A stretch of 64,000 nt of DNA from Nonlabens dokdonensis DSW-6 (lineage in GTDB: Bacteria; Bacteroidota; Bacteroidia; Flavobacteriales; Flavobacteriaceae): NCBI RefSeq assembly GCF_000332115.1, contig NC_020156.1:558001-622000 (forward strand). The letters are read 5' to 3'. Below are positions 38,176 to 49,002 of this stretch, piece by piece. Made by a program: the position numbers and the translations under genes. Numbering within the stretch: position 1 is the stretch's first letter; every line of letters starts with the position of its first letter. The notes beneath the pieces are model-generated. The model had not been told where the DNA came from and did not search any database. It saw nothing but the letters and a program-made list of their open reading frames with translations.

Positions 38176-39000
38176 TTATTTCTTTCTACGTTCTAATATA
38201 TATTGAGCACTAGCTTTATTCTTATCTCTTGTACGATAACCCTTAGCAGGAATACCGTTACGAGATCTTGGATGACCTCCAGAAGACTTACCTTCTCCAC
38301 CACCCATTGGGTGATCAACTGGGTTCATCACAACTGGACGCGTTCTAGGACGACGGCCTAACCATCTAGATCTACCTGCTTTACCTCCAACTAAAAGTTG
38401 ATGATCACTGTTTGATATAGCACCTATCGTTGCAAGACATTCTTGTAAAATTAATCTTGTCTCTCCAGAAGGCATCTTAACAGTAGCGTACTTTCCATCC
38501 CTTGCCATAAGTTGCGCAAAAGCACCGGCACTACGAGCGATAATAGCTCCTTGACCAGGTCTTAACTCAATACAACTTATTATAGAACCAAGCGGAATAT
38601 TTGCTAACTTCATAGCATTACCTACCTCAGGAGTTGCAGTATCACCAGAAACTAAATTCTGCCCAACTTTGAGACCATTTTGAGCTATGATGTATCTTTT
38701 CTCACCATCTTGATAATTAAGAAGCGCGATAAACGCGGTTCTATTAGGATCATATTCAATACTAGCCACTGTAGCCGGCACGCCAAAATGATTTCTTTTA
38801 AAATCGATAATACGGTAGCGTCTTTTATGACCACCACCCTTGTAACGCATAGTCATACGACCACTTGCATTACGACCACCAGAACGTTTTTTCGGAGCGA
38901 GCAAGCTCTTCTCCGGCTTATCAGTTGTAATAGCATCGTAGCCATTAACAACTCTAAATCGCTGTCCAGGAGTTACAGGTTTTAATTTTCTAACTGACAT
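38176..39000 (-). CDS. rplB: 50S ribosomal protein L2
   Basis: 274 aa. Conserved core [24 protein letters not shown] and the peptidyl-transferase-proximal [26 protein letters not shown], holding the functionally important His of L2. Thirteen bases after rplW. Confidence 0.99.
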   Translation of the reverse strand: MSVRKLKPVTPGQRFRVVNGYDAITTDKPEKSLLAPKKRSGGRNASGRMTMRYKGGGHKRRYRIIDFKRNHFGVPATVASIEYDPNRTAFIALLNYQDGEKRYIIAQNGLKVGQNLVSGDTATPEVGNAMKLANIPLGSIISCIELRPGQGAIIARSAGAFAQLMARDGKYATVKMPSGETRLILQECLATIGAISNSDHQLLVGGKAGRSRWLGRRPRTRPVVMNPVDHPMGGGEGKSSGGHPRSRNGIPAKGYRTRDKNKASAQYILERRKK

Positions 39001-39013
39001 TATTGTCTTTTAA

Positions 39014-39304
39014 TTATAGATTACTATAAAGATCAATGGTTTCACCATCTTTAAGTTGTACAAAAGCTTTTTTACGAGCACTTGTTTTACCAACTTGAAT
39101 CCCTGATTTAGTATATTTAGTATTGCGATTGATACGAGTATTCATTGTTCTTACCTTAAGAACAGTAACACCATAAGTCGCTTCTACTTCTTTTTTAATC
39201 TGAACTTTATTTGCACTAGGAGAAACCTCAAAGCCAAATCGGTTTAAAAGCTCGCTATCTCTAGTAGCTTTTTCCGTAATGATAGGTTTAATTAGGACAC
39301 TCAT
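39014..39304 (-). CDS. rplW: 50S ribosomal protein L23
   Basis: 96 aa exit-tunnel protein and docking site for trigger factor and SRP. LIKPIITEKATRDSELLNRFGFEV and IKKEVEATYGVTVLKVRTMN mark the family. Six bases after rplD. Confidence 0.97.
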   Translation of the reverse strand: MSVLIKPIITEKATRDSELLNRFGFEVSPSANKVQIKKEVEATYGVTVLKVRTMNTRINRNTKYTKSGIQVGKTSARKKAFVQLKDGETIDLYSNL

Positions 39305-39310
39305 AACTGC

Positions 39311-39940
39311 TTATTTACTTAAAGTTTCTTCAATTTCTTCCAGAGAACCTTCTAGAAGAACGACGTTTGACGCGTTTGTTATACTGTAAGTACTTAATTC
39401 CGTGCACTTTACAACATTTGAACCTTTCAAATTTCGCGAAGACAAATATACATTTTTATTTGACTCTCCCAACACAAAAAGAGATTTTTTATCATTAAGT
39501 CCTAAACTCTCTAAAACTTCAATGAAATTCTTTGTTTTTGGTGCATCGAAACTAAAATTTTCAACAACCGTGAGCGCACCTTCAGAAACCTTTTTACTTA
39601 AAGCACTTTTGCGAGCTAAACGCTTTTGACCTTTATTCAATTTGAATGAATAACTGCGTGGTACAGGTCCAAAAATACGACCACCACCTCTAAATACAGG
39701 TGATTTGATAGAACCAGCACGAGCTGTACCAGTACCTTTTTGCTTCTTTATCTTTCTAGTACTACCAGCTATTTCAGCTCTTTGCTTAGCCTTATGCGTA
39801 CCTTGACGACGATTTGCTAGATATTGCTTTACATCTAAATAGATCGCGTGATCACTAGGCTCGATACCGAATACATCATCAGACAATTCTACCTGACGAC
39901 CAGTTTCTTTTCCTTTTAAATCTAATACTGCTACCTTCAT
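39311..39940 (-). CDS. rplD: 50S ribosomal protein L4
   Basis: 209 aa. The tunnel-loop region KQRAEIAGSTRKIKKQKGTGTARAGSIKSPVFRGGGRIFGPVPRSY is intact, followed by the C-terminal globular domain ending in EGSLEEIEETLSK. In E. coli L4 represses the S10 operon; no equivalent leader is recognisable here. Its start overlaps the rplC stop by one base. Confidence 0.97.
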   Translation of the reverse strand: MKVAVLDLKGKETGRQVELSDDVFGIEPSDHAIYLDVKQYLANRRQGTHKAKQRAEIAGSTRKIKKQKGTGTARAGSIKSPVFRGGGRIFGPVPRSYSFKLNKGQKRLARKSALSKKVSEGALTVVENFSFDAPKTKNFIEVLESLGLNDKKSLFVLGESNKNVYLSSRNLKGSNVVKCTELSTYSITNASNVVLLEGSLEEIEETLSK

Positions 39941-40557
39941 TATTTCTGTACTATTACATAAGAATTTTTATGACCAGGAATACATCCCTTCACAACAAGT
40001 ATGTTCTTTTCAGAAACAACTTTAAGAACTCTTAAATTTTGAACTTTAACTTTTTCATTACCCATCTGTCCTGCCATGCGCATACCTTTAAATACACGAG
40101 CTGGATAAGATGCAGCACCGATGGAACCTGGAGCTCTTAAACGGTTATGCTGTCCGTGAGTAGCTTGACCTACACCACCAAAACCATGACGTTTAACAAC
40201 ACCTTGAAATCCTTTTCCTTTAGAAGTTCCAGAAACATCTACAAATTCACCTTCTGTGAACATATCAACTGTTATTGAATCTCCTAATTTGTACTCCTCA
40301 TCAAAACTTTTGAATTCAGCAATTTTTCTCTTGACAGCAGTTCCTGCTTTCTTGAAGTGACCTTGAGCCGCTTTAGAAGCATTCTTGTCTGATTTGTCAT
40401 CGAAACCTAGTTGTAAAGCAGCATATCCATCTACTTCTTCAGTTCTGACTTGGGTAACAACGCAAGGACCTGCTTCTATGATAGTACATGGCATATTCTT
40501 ACCATTTTCATCATAGATACTAGTCATTCCGATTTTTCTTCCTATTAACCCAGACAT
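39940..40557 (-). CDS. rplC: 50S ribosomal protein L3
   Basis: 205 aa. [30 protein letters not shown] at the start and the signature [23 protein letters not shown] with [13 protein letters not shown] confirm the family; the loop reaches the peptidyl-transferase centre. Unusually, an 88-bp gap containing a 30-bp perfect palindrome separates it from rpsJ. Confidence 0.98.
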   Translation of the reverse strand: MSGLIGRKIGMTSIYDENGKNMPCTIIEAGPCVVTQVRTEEVDGYAALQLGFDDKSDKNASKAAQGHFKKAGTAVKRKIAEFKSFDEEYKLGDSITVDMFTEGEFVDVSGTSKGKGFQGVVKRHGFGGVGQATHGQHNRLRAPGSIGAASYPARVFKGMRMAGQMGNEKVKVQNLRVLKVVSEKNILVVKGCIPGHKNSYVIVQK

Positions 40558-40592
40558 ATTATTAATTATTTAATTGTTATTTGATAATGTAA

Positions 40593-40622
40593 AGTATTCC
40601 GCTTTCGCGAAAGCGGAATACT
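40593..40622. repeat. Iterated palindrome copy 9, extended to a 30-bp perfect palindrome
   Basis: The 16-bp core CGCTTTCGCGAAAGCG (40600-40615) is flanked by AGTATTC and its exact complement GAATACT, giving 30 bp without a mismatch. It lies in the rpsJ-rplC gap inside the ribosomal operon. The minus-strand transcript could fold into a loopless-centre hairpin, but only a short U-stretch follows, so it is unlikely to stop transcription of the essential genes beyond. Confidence 0.92.
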
Positions 40623-40645
40623 ATAAAACTTTATTTGAAAAGTTA

Positions 40646-40951
40646 TTAAACCTTGATCTCTACTTCAACACCACTTGGCAATTCTAGCTTCATAAGAGCA
40701 TCAATGGTCTTAGAAGAGGAGCTGTAGATATCTAAAAGTCTTTTATAAGAGCTCAATTGGAACTGCTCGCGAGACTTTTTGTTTACGTGCGGCGATCTTA
40801 AAACAGTAAATATTTTCTTATGTGTTGGCAAAGGAATAGGTCCTGTTACCACTGCACCTGTACTTTTTACTGTCTTTACAATTTTTTCAGCAGACTTATC
40901 CACCAGCATGTAATCGTAAGATTTTAGTTTTATTCTGATTTTTTGACTCAT
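40646..40951 (-). CDS. rpsJ: 30S ribosomal protein S10
   Basis: 101 aa. [51 protein letters not shown] are diagnostic. In other bacteria it also binds NusB in antitermination. Directly follows fusA (11-base gap) because tuf is missing from its usual place. Confidence 0.98.
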   Translation of the reverse strand: MSQKIRIKLKSYDYMLVDKSAEKIVKTVKSTGAVVTGPIPLPTHKKIFTVLRSPHVNKKSREQFQLSSYKRLLDIYSSSSKTIDALMKLELPSGVEVEIKV

Positions 40952-40962
40952 CGTTTGAAATA

Positions 40963-43101
40963 TTAATTGTTACCTTTTGTTGCAGCGATTACTTCTTCAC
41001 TAATATTTGATGGAGTTTCAGCATAATGTGAAAATTCCATAGTTGAAGTAGCACGACCAGATGAAAGCGTACGTAATGTAGTTACATAACCAAACATCTC
41101 AGAAAGCGGAACATCAGCCTTTACAACTTTTGCACCATTACGATCTCCCATGTCGTTCATTTGACCACGGCGACGGTTTAAGTCACCTACGATATCACCC
41201 ATATTTTCTTCTGGAGTGATAACCTCTAGCTTCATCATAGGCTCCAATATTACTGCTCCTGCAGATTTTGCAGCAGCTTTATAACCCATTTTTGCAGCAA
41301 GTTCGAAAGAAAGAGCATCAGAATCTACAGGGTGGAAAGAACCATCTGTAAGCGTTACTCTCATACTATCCATCTCAAATCCAGCAAGTGGGCCAGCTTT
41401 CATAGCCTCACGGAATCCTTTTTCAATTGCAGGGATAAATTCTTTAGGAATGTTACCACCTTTAATTTTATTGATAAATTGAAGACCTTCTTCTATCTTA
41501 CCTTCTTCATTTTCCTCAGCTGGCTCCATCGTAAATACGATATCACCAAATTTACCACGACCACCAGATTGCTTTTTATAAGTTTCTCTGTGATCAGCTG
41601 ATCTTGTTAAAGCCTCTTTGTATTCAACCTGTGGAGCACCTTGGTTAAGCTCTACCTTAAACTCACGACGCATACGGTCAACAATGATGTCTAAGTGCAA
41701 CTCTCCCATTCCAGAAATGATAGTTTGACCAGAAGCCTCATCAGTTCTAACTTGGAATGTAGGATCTTCCTCAGCTAATTTAGCTAAAGCCATACCCATT
41801 TTATCAACATCGGCCTTAGTTTTAGGCTCAACAGCGATACCGATTACCGGATCAGGGAAATCCATCGATTCTAAAACGATAGGATGGTCTTGATCTGACA
41901 TGGTATCTCCAGTTTTAATATCTTTAAAACCTACAGCAGCACCAATATCACCGGCTTCAATAAAGTCAATTGCATTTTGTTTATTAGAATGCATTTGATA
42001 GATACGAGAGATACGTTCTTTTTTACCAGAACGATTATTTAATATATAAGAACCTGCATCTAAACGACCAGAGTAAGCACGGAAGAATGCTAAACGACCA
42101 ACAAAAGGATCAGTTGCTATCTTAAATGCAAGAGCTGAAAACGGCTCTTTTACACTTGGCTTGCGTCTTTCTTCTTCATCAGTATCAGGATTAGTACCGA
42201 TAACACTATCTCTATCTAATGGCGATGGCAAATAACGACATACAGCATCTAATAAAAACTGCACACCTTTATTTTTAAATGCAGAACCACAAACCATAGG
42301 TATGATAGCCATATCCATTACAGCAGCTCTCAATGCGTTGTGCACTTCTTCCTCTGTAATAGAGTCTTCATCCTCCATAAATTTCTCTAGAAGATTTTCA
42401 TCATAACTCGCTACCTCTTCTATCAGATTAGCACGATACTGACGCACCTCTTCTTTCATATCTTCTGGAATAGGCACAACATCAAATGTTGATCCGAAGT
42501 TATCTTCATGCCATACCGTAGCTCTGTTCTTTACAAGATCCACAATACCTTTAAAACCATCTTCTTCACCTATGTTTAAAACAATAGGTACAGCGTTTGA
42601 TTTAAGCATGCTTTTCACCTGAGAACATACTTCTAAAAAGTTAGCTCCCTGACGGTCCATTTTATTTACAAAACCAATACGTGGCACTTTGTAATTATCT
42701 GCTAATCTCCAGTTAGTTTCAGATTGTGGTTCAACACCATCAACTGCACTAAAAAGAAATACTAAACCATCTAGTACACGCAAAGATCTATTTACTTCAA
42801 CAGTAAAATCTACGTGACCAGGAGTATCGATAATATTAAAATGATATTCTTGCGCTTCTGGAGTAGGCTCCCCATTTTCTTTAGGAAAAACCCATTCACA
42901 TGTTGTAGCTGCAGAAGTAATTGTAATACCTCTTTCAGCCTCTTGTTCCATCCAGTCCATAGTAGAAGCACCATCATGCACTTCACCTATCTTGTGTGAA
43001 ACTCCTGTATAAAAAAGGACACGCTCAGTTGTAGTTGTTTTACCAGCATCAATATGAGCCGCAATCCCTATGTTTCTTGTTAATTTTAAATCTCTTGCCA
43101 T
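40963..43101 (-). CDS. fusA: Elongation factor G
   Basis: 712 aa ribosomal translocase GTPase. The start is set at ATG 43101 ([24 protein letters not shown]); the 20-codon extension beginning at 43161 overlaps rpsG and is not conserved. G1 AHIDAGKT is at 15-22, followed by [14 protein letters not shown] and NKMDRQGA. Domain IV is present near [25 protein letters not shown], and the C-terminal domain ends with [22 protein letters not shown]. Four bases after rpsG. Confidence 0.98.
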   Translation of the reverse strand: MARDLKLTRNIGIAAHIDAGKTTTTERVLFYTGVSHKIGEVHDGASTMDWMEQEAERGITITSAATTCEWVFPKENGEPTPEAQEYHFNIIDTPGHVDFTVEVNRSLRVLDGLVFLFSAVDGVEPQSETNWRLADNYKVPRIGFVNKMDRQGANFLEVCSQVKSMLKSNAVPIVLNIGEEDGFKGIVDLVKNRATVWHEDNFGSTFDVVPIPEDMKEEVRQYRANLIEEVASYDENLLEKFMEDEDSITEEEVHNALRAAVMDMAIIPMVCGSAFKNKGVQFLLDAVCRYLPSPLDRDSVIGTNPDTDEEERRKPSVKEPFSALAFKIATDPFVGRLAFFRAYSGRLDAGSYILNNRSGKKERISRIYQMHSNKQNAIDFIEAGDIGAAVGFKDIKTGDTMSDQDHPIVLESMDFPDPVIGIAVEPKTKADVDKMGMALAKLAEEDPTFQVRTDEASGQTIISGMGELHLDIIVDRMRREFKVELNQGAPQVEYKEALTRSADHRETYKKQSGGRGKFGDIVFTMEPAEENEEGKIEEGLQFINKIKGGNIPKEFIPAIEKGFREAMKAGPLAGFEMDSMRVTLTDGSFHPVDSDALSFELAAKMGYKAAAKSAGAVILEPMMKLEVITPEENMGDIVGDLNRRRGQMNDMGDRNGAKVVKADVPLSEMFGYVTTLRTLSSGRATSTMEFSHYAETPSNISEEVIAATKGNN

Positions 43102-43105
43102 TTCC

Positions 43106-43582
43106 TTAGAATCTAAAGTGTGAGAATGCCTTGTTTGCTTCAGCCATCTTATGAGTGTCAACCTTTTTCTTTACAGCAGCACCTTCTTCTTTAGCAGCTG
43201 CTAAAATTTCTGAAGCTAAACGTACAGAAAACGATTTCTCATTTCTCTTACGAGAGTAACTTATCAACCACTTCATTGCAGTAGATATCTTACGATCTGG
43301 TCTGATTTGCATTGGGATTTGAAAAGTAGCACCTCCTACACGACGGCTACGTACTTCTACGTGTGGCATAACGTTAGACAACGCATCTTTCCACACTTCT
43401 AAAGAAGTTTTTTCTTCGTCTTGATTTTTCTCTTCTACGATATCCATTGCATCATAGAAAAGCTTGAATGCTGTAGACTTCTTACCATGTAACATCATCA
43501 TGTTTACAAAGCGAGTCACTAGCTGGTCGTTAAAACGTGGATCCGGAAGGATAGGACGTTTCTTGGCCTGTCTTTTTCTCAT
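43106..43582 (-). CDS. rpsG: 30S ribosomal protein S7
   Basis: 158 aa head-assembly protein. [39 protein letters not shown] and [22 protein letters not shown] are conserved. The C-terminal [13 protein letters not shown] arm contacts the E-site. Sixty-seven bases after rpsL. Confidence 0.98.
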   Translation of the reverse strand: MRKRQAKKRPILPDPRFNDQLVTRFVNMMMLHGKKSTAFKLFYDAMDIVEEKNQDEEKTSLEVWKDALSNVMPHVEVRSRRVGGATFQIPMQIRPDRKISTAMKWLISYSRKRNEKSFSVRLASEILAAAKEEGAAVKKKVDTHKMAEANKAFSHFRF

Positions 43583-43649
43583 TTCTTCTTGTTGAAATTG
43601 TTAATTAAAAAAATCTAAACAGAGCATGCATAGACTTTTTAAAAATTGT

Positions 43650-44024
43650 TTACTTCTTAGGGCGTTTTGCACCATACTTAGATCTACGTTGCGTGCGGTC
43701 TGCAACACCTGCGGTGTCCAGTGCTCCACGTACAATGTGGTATCTAACTCCTGGCAAATCTTTTACCCTTCCACCTCTAACCAATACTATCGAGTGCTCT
43801 TGTAGATTATGTCCTTCTCCTGGAATGTAGGCATTTACTTCCTTACCGTTAGTAAGTCTAACCCTAGCTACCTTTCTCATTGCTGAGTTAGGTTTCTTAG
43901 GTGTAGTTGTGTAAACACGAGTACACACTCCACGACGTTGAGGACAAGAATCTAAAGCAGCCGATTTACTCTTCTTGGTTATTTTGGCTCTTCCTTTACG
44001 TACTAATTGTGAAATCGTTGGCAT
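43650..44024 (-). CDS. rpsL: 30S ribosomal protein S12
   Basis: 124 aa decoding-centre protein. [18 protein letters not shown] carries Lys43 and [13 protein letters not shown] carries Lys88, the two positions changed in streptomycin-resistant mutants; both are wild type here. Asp89 is the site of methylthiolation in some bacteria. First gene of the supercluster, with a clear promoter upstream. Confidence 0.98.
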   Translation of the reverse strand: MPTISQLVRKGRAKITKKSKSAALDSCPQRRGVCTRVYTTTPKKPNSAMRKVARVRLTNGKEVNAYIPGEGHNLQEHSIVLVRGGRVKDLPGVRYHIVRGALDTAGVADRTQRRSKYGAKRPKK

Positions 44025-44066
44025 ATTGTTTTACGCTAATAAATTAATCCCTATTTTAAGGGTCGG

Positions 44067-44096
44067 CAAAGGTATGAATAAAAATGAGTTATTCAA
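44067..44096 (-). promoter_or_regulatory. Promoter of the str-S10-spc-alpha supercluster
   Basis: On the minus strand TTG (44096-44094), a 19-base spacer and TACCTTTG (44074-44067) match the Bacteroidota consensus TTG-N19-TAnnTTTG exactly. The predicted transcript would start near 44060, about 35 bases before the rpsL ATG. Confidence 0.75.
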
Positions 44097-44172
44097 ACCT
44101 CACTTTCAAATATTTAGAATATCTTTTAAAAAAGAATAAGATTTTGTCTTCTTTGCACGTTAAACCATAGTT

Positions 44173-45837
44173 TTGAATGATTTTAAAAAGCATAAATTGA
44201 AATATTATTTTGTCCTTATTATATATATATTAATTGCTCACACAGCTCTATCTCAAAATCAGTACCTACAAATAAGCTTTCAAAAAAGCCTGAAGCACCC
44301 CATAGACAGTACTTTCATTACGATATCGAAGAAGAAATCAAACGAAGTAAACGATAGCATTGTTTCTAATTTTATCAAAAAAGGGTTCCTTAACGCGACT
44401 TCTTTACCTATTACTAAAATTAATGATTCCACAAATGGTATTTCTATTGTAAAAAATAAGAAATACAATATCGTGGTTTTTGAAACAAGTGACGAACTTC
44501 AGAATGAAATGAAAACTATCTCGCTTTCGCGAAAGCGGAAAGAAATACCTATTGAAGAACTTGAAGAATATTTAGAAGACTTAAATAACCAATTAATTGA
44601 AAAAGGCTTTCCATTTGCCACTACCCAAATTACCGACATTACTTTAAATTCTAGCGACACTATAAACGCTGCTTTGAAAATTAAATTAAACTCTCAAAGA
44701 CGCATTGACCGATTTGAAATAAAGGGTTATCAAAAGTTCCCTGAAAGAACGATTAATCAATTCTTAAAGAACAATAATCTCTACAATATGAAAAATATTG
44801 AAAGAATAGAGAATCACATCAGAAATATACCATTTGTCAACATGACAAAAAAAACTGAGGTTTTGTTTAAAAAAGACAGCACAACCGTTTTTCTATTTCT
44901 TGAAAAGAAGGATGTCAACTATGCAGAAGGATTACTAGGTTTTAATAACTCCGAAAATGGCAATATAGAACTCAACGGTTTTATTAATCTCCGGCTTGAG
45001 AACAACTTCAATAGAGCTGAGAGTTTCAATTTAGAATACCGCAATGACAACGAAGATCAAACCCAATTAATTACCAAAATAAACATTCCTTACCTCTGGA
45101 ACAGCTCCATAGGAACCCAACTAGAGCTAAACATACAAAGAAGAGATAGCACTTATCAAAGGACATCCATAAAAGCCGGGACTTATTACAAACCTTCCTG
45201 GCAGACTCATTTAGGCATCAATTATATTAACACCATCTCTAATGCTTTAGAAAATGAACTTGGAATTAACGACATTAAAACAAACGGACTAGAACTACTT
45301 ACAAGTTACCATATCAGATCAAATGATCAATTGATGCCTGAAAACGTGAAAATTGAACTAAGCTTAGGTGGCTATAATCGCCAGTTGAACCAAAAAAACG
45401 AAAATCAGTTCACTATAGACGCAACCCTTTTAAAATTATTGCATCTAAGTAATAGAAGTAAGTTTTTAGGCCACTTGAGAGGTCGCTATTTGAACTCTGA
45501 TAATATCCAATTCAATGAACTTTATCAATTCGGTGGAACAGGAAGTATTAGAGGATTTAACCAAAACAGCATAGATAGCTCTTTCTATACCACGCTCGCA
45601 ACTGAGTATAGATACTGTCTAAACGATCAAATTTACCTGCACAGCATTCTAGATATAGGCATATTTGAGAATTTTAACAGTAAAAAGCTGGATAAACTCT
45701 ACGGTTATGGAGGTGGAATAGCAATTTTAACAAACGCAGGAATATTAAATTTAAGCATTGCAAACGGCCGTTTTGAAGGTGCTAAAGTGGACTTATCCAG
45801 CACTGTAGCTCATATAAACCTAAGAATTAACTTCTGA
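44173..45837 (+). CDS. Omp85/BamA-like outer-membrane protein with short POTRA region
   Basis: 554 aa. A signal-like N-terminus (KLKYYFVLIIYILIAHTALSQ) is followed by an N-terminal soluble part of about 230 residues with POTRA-like elements (ALKIKLNSQRRIDRFEIKGYQKFPERTINQFL). A 16-strand-type barrel domain follows, with the Omp85 loop-6 motif GTGSIRGFNQNSID and a terminal aromatic strand (LSSTVAHINLRINF). It is shorter than BamA (about 800 aa) and closer in size to TamA/FhaC-like proteins. There is no in-frame ATG at the 5' end; a TAA at 44161 limits the frame, so translation starts at TTG 44173 or TTG 44197. Palindrome copy 10 encodes LSRKR (118-122). Confidence 0.75.
   Translation: MNDFKKHKLKYYFVLIIYILIAHTALSQNQYLQISFQKSLKHPIDSTFITISKKKSNEVNDSIVSNFIKKGFLNATSLPITKINDSTNGISIVKNKKYNIVVFETSDELQNEMKTISLSRKRKEIPIEELEEYLEDLNNQLIEKGFPFATTQITDITLNSSDTINAALKIKLNSQRRIDRFEIKGYQKFPERTINQFLKNNNLYNMKNIERIENHIRNIPFVNMTKKTEVLFKKDSTTVFLFLEKKDVNYAEGLLGFNNSENGNIELNGFINLRLENNFNRAESFNLEYRNDNEDQTQLITKINIPYLWNSSIGTQLELNIQRRDSTYQRTSIKAGTYYKPSWQTHLGINYINTISNALENELGINDIKTNGLELLTSYHIRSNDQLMPENVKIELSLGGYNRQLNQKNENQFTIDATLLKLLHLSNRSKFLGHLRGRYLNSDNIQFNELYQFGGTGSIRGFNQNSIDSSFYTTLATEYRYCLNDQIYLHSILDIGIFENFNSKKLDKLYGYGGGIAILTNAGILNLSIANGRFEGAKVDLSSTVAHINLRINF
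44522..44537. repeat. Iterated palindrome copy 10 (in coding sequence)
   Basis: CGCTTTCGCGAAAGCG, perfect; read as LSRKR in the periplasmic part of the Omp85-like protein. Confidence 0.9.
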
Positions 45838-45954
45838 AATGTTAGCTTAATGTTATGTGCATCTTAACAAATCCTATAAATAGAGTCGATAAAAGTTGTT
45901 TTATTAAGTTCTTTTTTTGATTTTTGGAGCTGGCTAATTCAAATAAATCTAAAC

Positions 45955-48900
45955 ATGAAAACAAAATTAAATGGAATTTTGACGCTTTTACTAGCGTTAG
46001 TTGTGCAAGTAGCTTTTGCACAGCAAACTGTTACCGGTAAGGTAACTGGTCCCGATGGGGACGAGATTATTGGAGCGACTGTGTTAATCAAAGGTACTTC
46101 GACGTTTGCGTCAACTGACTTTAATGGTAATTTTACCATACAAGCCAGTCCAGAAGACACCTTAGTAATCTCTTACACAGGTTACGATACACAAGAAATT
46201 CTTGTAGGAAATCAAACGAGCATTAATGTAAATATGCAAAATAACTCACTCGCTGAGATTGTTATTACAGGTAGTGTGTTTGACGTAGGTGAAGAGAGAG
46301 AAAATGGAGTTTCCTCCATGGGAACTCAAGAACTTGCCGCTACAGTAGGACCAGTGTCAATTGACCGCGCAATGCAAGGTCAAATGTCTGGTGTAAATGT
46401 TGTTGCAAATTCACCAGCTCCTGGAGCGTCAGCAAACGTAAATGTAAGAGGTGCATTTAGCCCATCTGCTGGATTGCAAAATCCATTATACGTTGTTGAT
46501 GGAACATATATGAACGCTGTAGACGTTCCTGCAATTAACTCTAACAACATAGCATCTCTTCAAGTATTGACAGATGCATCTCAAACTGCTCTTTATGGTA
46601 GTCGTGGTGCAAATGGTGTTGTTGTAATTACAACTAAATCTGCTAAATCAGGAAAGAGTGAAATTAACTTCAATACTAGATATGGTTTTACAGAAAGATT
46701 CCCTATCAGAGTTGATTTAATGAATTCACGTCAAAAATTAGAATTTGAGAATGAACTTTCTGGTATCACTAATGCCGCAGGAAACCCTATTGGTCTAGGA
46801 AGGTCGTTAACGCCAGCAGAAATAGATGCTGCTGCTGCTACCAATACTAATTGGGGAGATGAATATTATGAGACAGGTATTACTGAATCTTATAACTTTT
46901 CTATAACAAATGGTACTGAAACTGCAAGAAACCGTTTTTCATTAGGATATGATAACGACGAAGGTATAGTTAGAGGATATCGTGGTTTTGAAAGAATCTC
47001 AGCATCTTTCAAAAGTGATGTTAATGTAACTAAGAAGTTTAATATTGGTTATACAGTAAATGGTTCTTACTCAGAAAGAGATGATCCTAGAGATAGAAAC
47101 AATGTACAATCTATTTTTCAATCTGAATTGAGAAATAACCCTTATGAGACTTTATTTATAACTGACGCCGACGGAAATCAAATAATTAGTCCTGGTGGTG
47201 TAAACGGTCCATTAAATGGTCTTGTAAACTACCAAGCATTAGATGAAGTACTTAATACTCAACAACAAGTGAGGAATTTACGTTTATTTGGTTCTGGATT
47301 TGCAGAATATTTCATCCAAGACAACTTAAAGGTAAGAACTCAATTTGGTGCTGTATATGACAGAAGACAATCTGAAAACTTTTTAAGACCAGCTGCAAGA
47401 CTGAATCAATTTATCGGTAACCCAGGTGGAACTAAAAATGATAACTCTATTGACGATTTAGATTACAACTGGAGAAATGAAATTACTTATGGAAAATCTT
47501 TTGGTGTTCATGACATAAAAGTTACAGCAGCATCAGAATACCAAAGTGAGAATTTTTACAGAATATCTTTAAGTAGTCAAGGATTCCCAAATAACTTTCA
47601 GAACACTCAGAATTTAGCATCTTTAATAACACAAGATGGTTTTACAGATAGAAGCAGGGTGACGAGAACAGGTTTATTAGGAGTTGTAAACTATACTTAT
47701 GATAATAAATATTCTTTTAATGGTTATGTAAGACGCGATGGTTCTTCAAGAACTGGTTTTAACAATCAATATGGTACCTTCTTTGGAGCTTCTGGATCAT
47801 GGAACATTCACAAGGAGAGCTTTATGGAAGATGTTGATTTTGTAAAAGGATTAGTTTTAACAGGATCATATGGTACATTAGGAGATGATAGTGTATTAGG
47901 TTTATACTCAAACTTTACAACAATAAGTACTGCTGGTTCTTATGGTTTTGATAATGCTGCTATACCTAGCACAACTATTGCAAACCCAGATGTAACATGG
48001 GAAACTAATGAGAAGATAAATGTTGGACTAGCTTTCCAATTATTACAAGGATCGAGATTACGCGGTAAAGTTGATTTATTTCAAGACACACGTAAAGACT
48101 TTATATTTCAAGATGATTTCTCAGAAGAGGCTGGAAGCTTTACAGGTTTCAACAACTTTGGAGACAGTCGTGTTCAAGGTGTAGAAATTGACTTGAGTTA
48201 TGATATTCTTCGTGACCCAGAAGGTTTAAATCTTACCGTATTTGGAAATGCAACCTTTATTGATGCAGAAATTACATCATTAGCTGTTGAAGAAGAATTT
48301 ACAGGATATGCTGGTGGACAAGTTATCGCAAGAGAAGGACTTGAGCCTTTTACACATTATTTAGTTCGTTATGCAGGAGTTAACCCAGCAAATGGGGAGG
48401 CGTTGTATTTAGATGCAAATGGTGATCTAACTAACATATTTAGTGCTCAAAATGCAGTAGCTATCGAAGATAAATCACCTCTTCCATCACTTTATGGAGG
48501 ATTTGGATTCAGAGCTGATTACAAAGGTTTTGATCTTGCAACTAATTTCAACTATACTTATGGTAACTATATCTATAATTTACAAGCAGCTAATATGTAC
48601 GATGCTTCACAATGGCAAAGTAACAGATTTGTAGGTGCTTCAAATTTCTGGAGACAACCGGGAGATACAAACGTATTAGCAAGACCAACTACCGCTGGTA
48701 TTGAAACTGGTACAACTCAGTTTTTACAAGATGGATCTTATTTAGCATTCAGAAACCTAACTTTAGGTTATACATTCAACGAGGATCAACTGGGTAAAAC
48801 AGGTGTAAAATCTCTTAGAGTTTATGCACAAGGACAAAACCTAGCTATATGGTCTAACTTTGAAGGGAATCCAGAGGTTGGTGTAGGTTCTAGTGAAAAC

Positions 48901-48984
48901 GCTGCAACCATTAATGGTGCTGTTTACATTAACAACTATCCGCAAGTTCAATCTTGGAGTTTTGGAGTAGACTTTAGATTTTAA
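45955..48984 (+). CDS. SusC/RagA-type TonB-linked outer-membrane transporter
   Basis: 1009 aa. Signal peptide to about FAQQ. The N-terminal carboxypeptidase-regulatory-like domain (VTGKVTGPDGDEIIGATVLIKGTS, DFNGNFTIQ) is the mark of SusC proteins. A TonB plug follows with GSRGANGVVVITTKSAKSGK, then a 22-strand barrel ending SFGVDFRF. Works with the next gene's lipoprotein lid to import an oligomer bound at the surface, energised by TonB. The substrate is unknown and no glycoside hydrolase or peptidase gene is adjacent. Eighteen bases before the susD-like gene. Confidence 0.95.
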   Translation: MKTKLNGILTLLLALVVQVAFAQQTVTGKVTGPDGDEIIGATVLIKGTSTFASTDFNGNFTIQASPEDTLVISYTGYDTQEILVGNQTSINVNMQNNSLAEIVITGSVFDVGEERENGVSSMGTQELAATVGPVSIDRAMQGQMSGVNVVANSPAPGASANVNVRGAFSPSAGLQNPLYVVDGTYMNAVDVPAINSNNIASLQVLTDASQTALYGSRGANGVVVITTKSAKSGKSEINFNTRYGFTERFPIRVDLMNSRQKLEFENELSGITNAAGNPIGLGRSLTPAEIDAAAATNTNWGDEYYETGITESYNFSITNGTETARNRFSLGYDNDEGIVRGYRGFERISASFKSDVNVTKKFNIGYTVNGSYSERDDPRDRNNVQSIFQSELRNNPYETLFITDADGNQIISPGGVNGPLNGLVNYQALDEVLNTQQQVRNLRLFGSGFAEYFIQDNLKVRTQFGAVYDRRQSENFLRPAARLNQFIGNPGGTKNDNSIDDLDYNWRNEITYGKSFGVHDIKVTAASEYQSENFYRISLSSQGFPNNFQNTQNLASLITQDGFTDRSRVTRTGLLGVVNYTYDNKYSFNGYVRRDGSSRTGFNNQYGTFFGASGSWNIHKESFMEDVDFVKGLVLTGSYGTLGDDSVLGLYSNFTTISTAGSYGFDNAAIPSTTIANPDVTWETNEKINVGLAFQLLQGSRLRGKVDLFQDTRKDFIFQDDFSEEAGSFTGFNNFGDSRVQGVEIDLSYDILRDPEGLNLTVFGNATFIDAEITSLAVEEEFTGYAGGQVIAREGLEPFTHYLVRYAGVNPANGEALYLDANGDLTNIFSAQNAVAIEDKSPLPSLYGGFGFRADYKGFDLATNFNYTYGNYIYNLQAANMYDASQWQSNRFVGASNFWRQPGDTNVLARPTTAGIETGTTQFLQDGSYLAFRNLTLGYTFNEDQLGKTGVKSLRVYAQGQNLAIWSNFEGNPEVGVGSSENAATINGAVYINNYPQVQSWSFGVDFRF

Positions 48985-49002
48985 TAAAAAAAATAATAAG
49001 AA

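Noticed and set aside
39431..39440. TTCGCGAA in rplD
   Set aside because: Only the central 8 bp match, expected by chance; not a copy.
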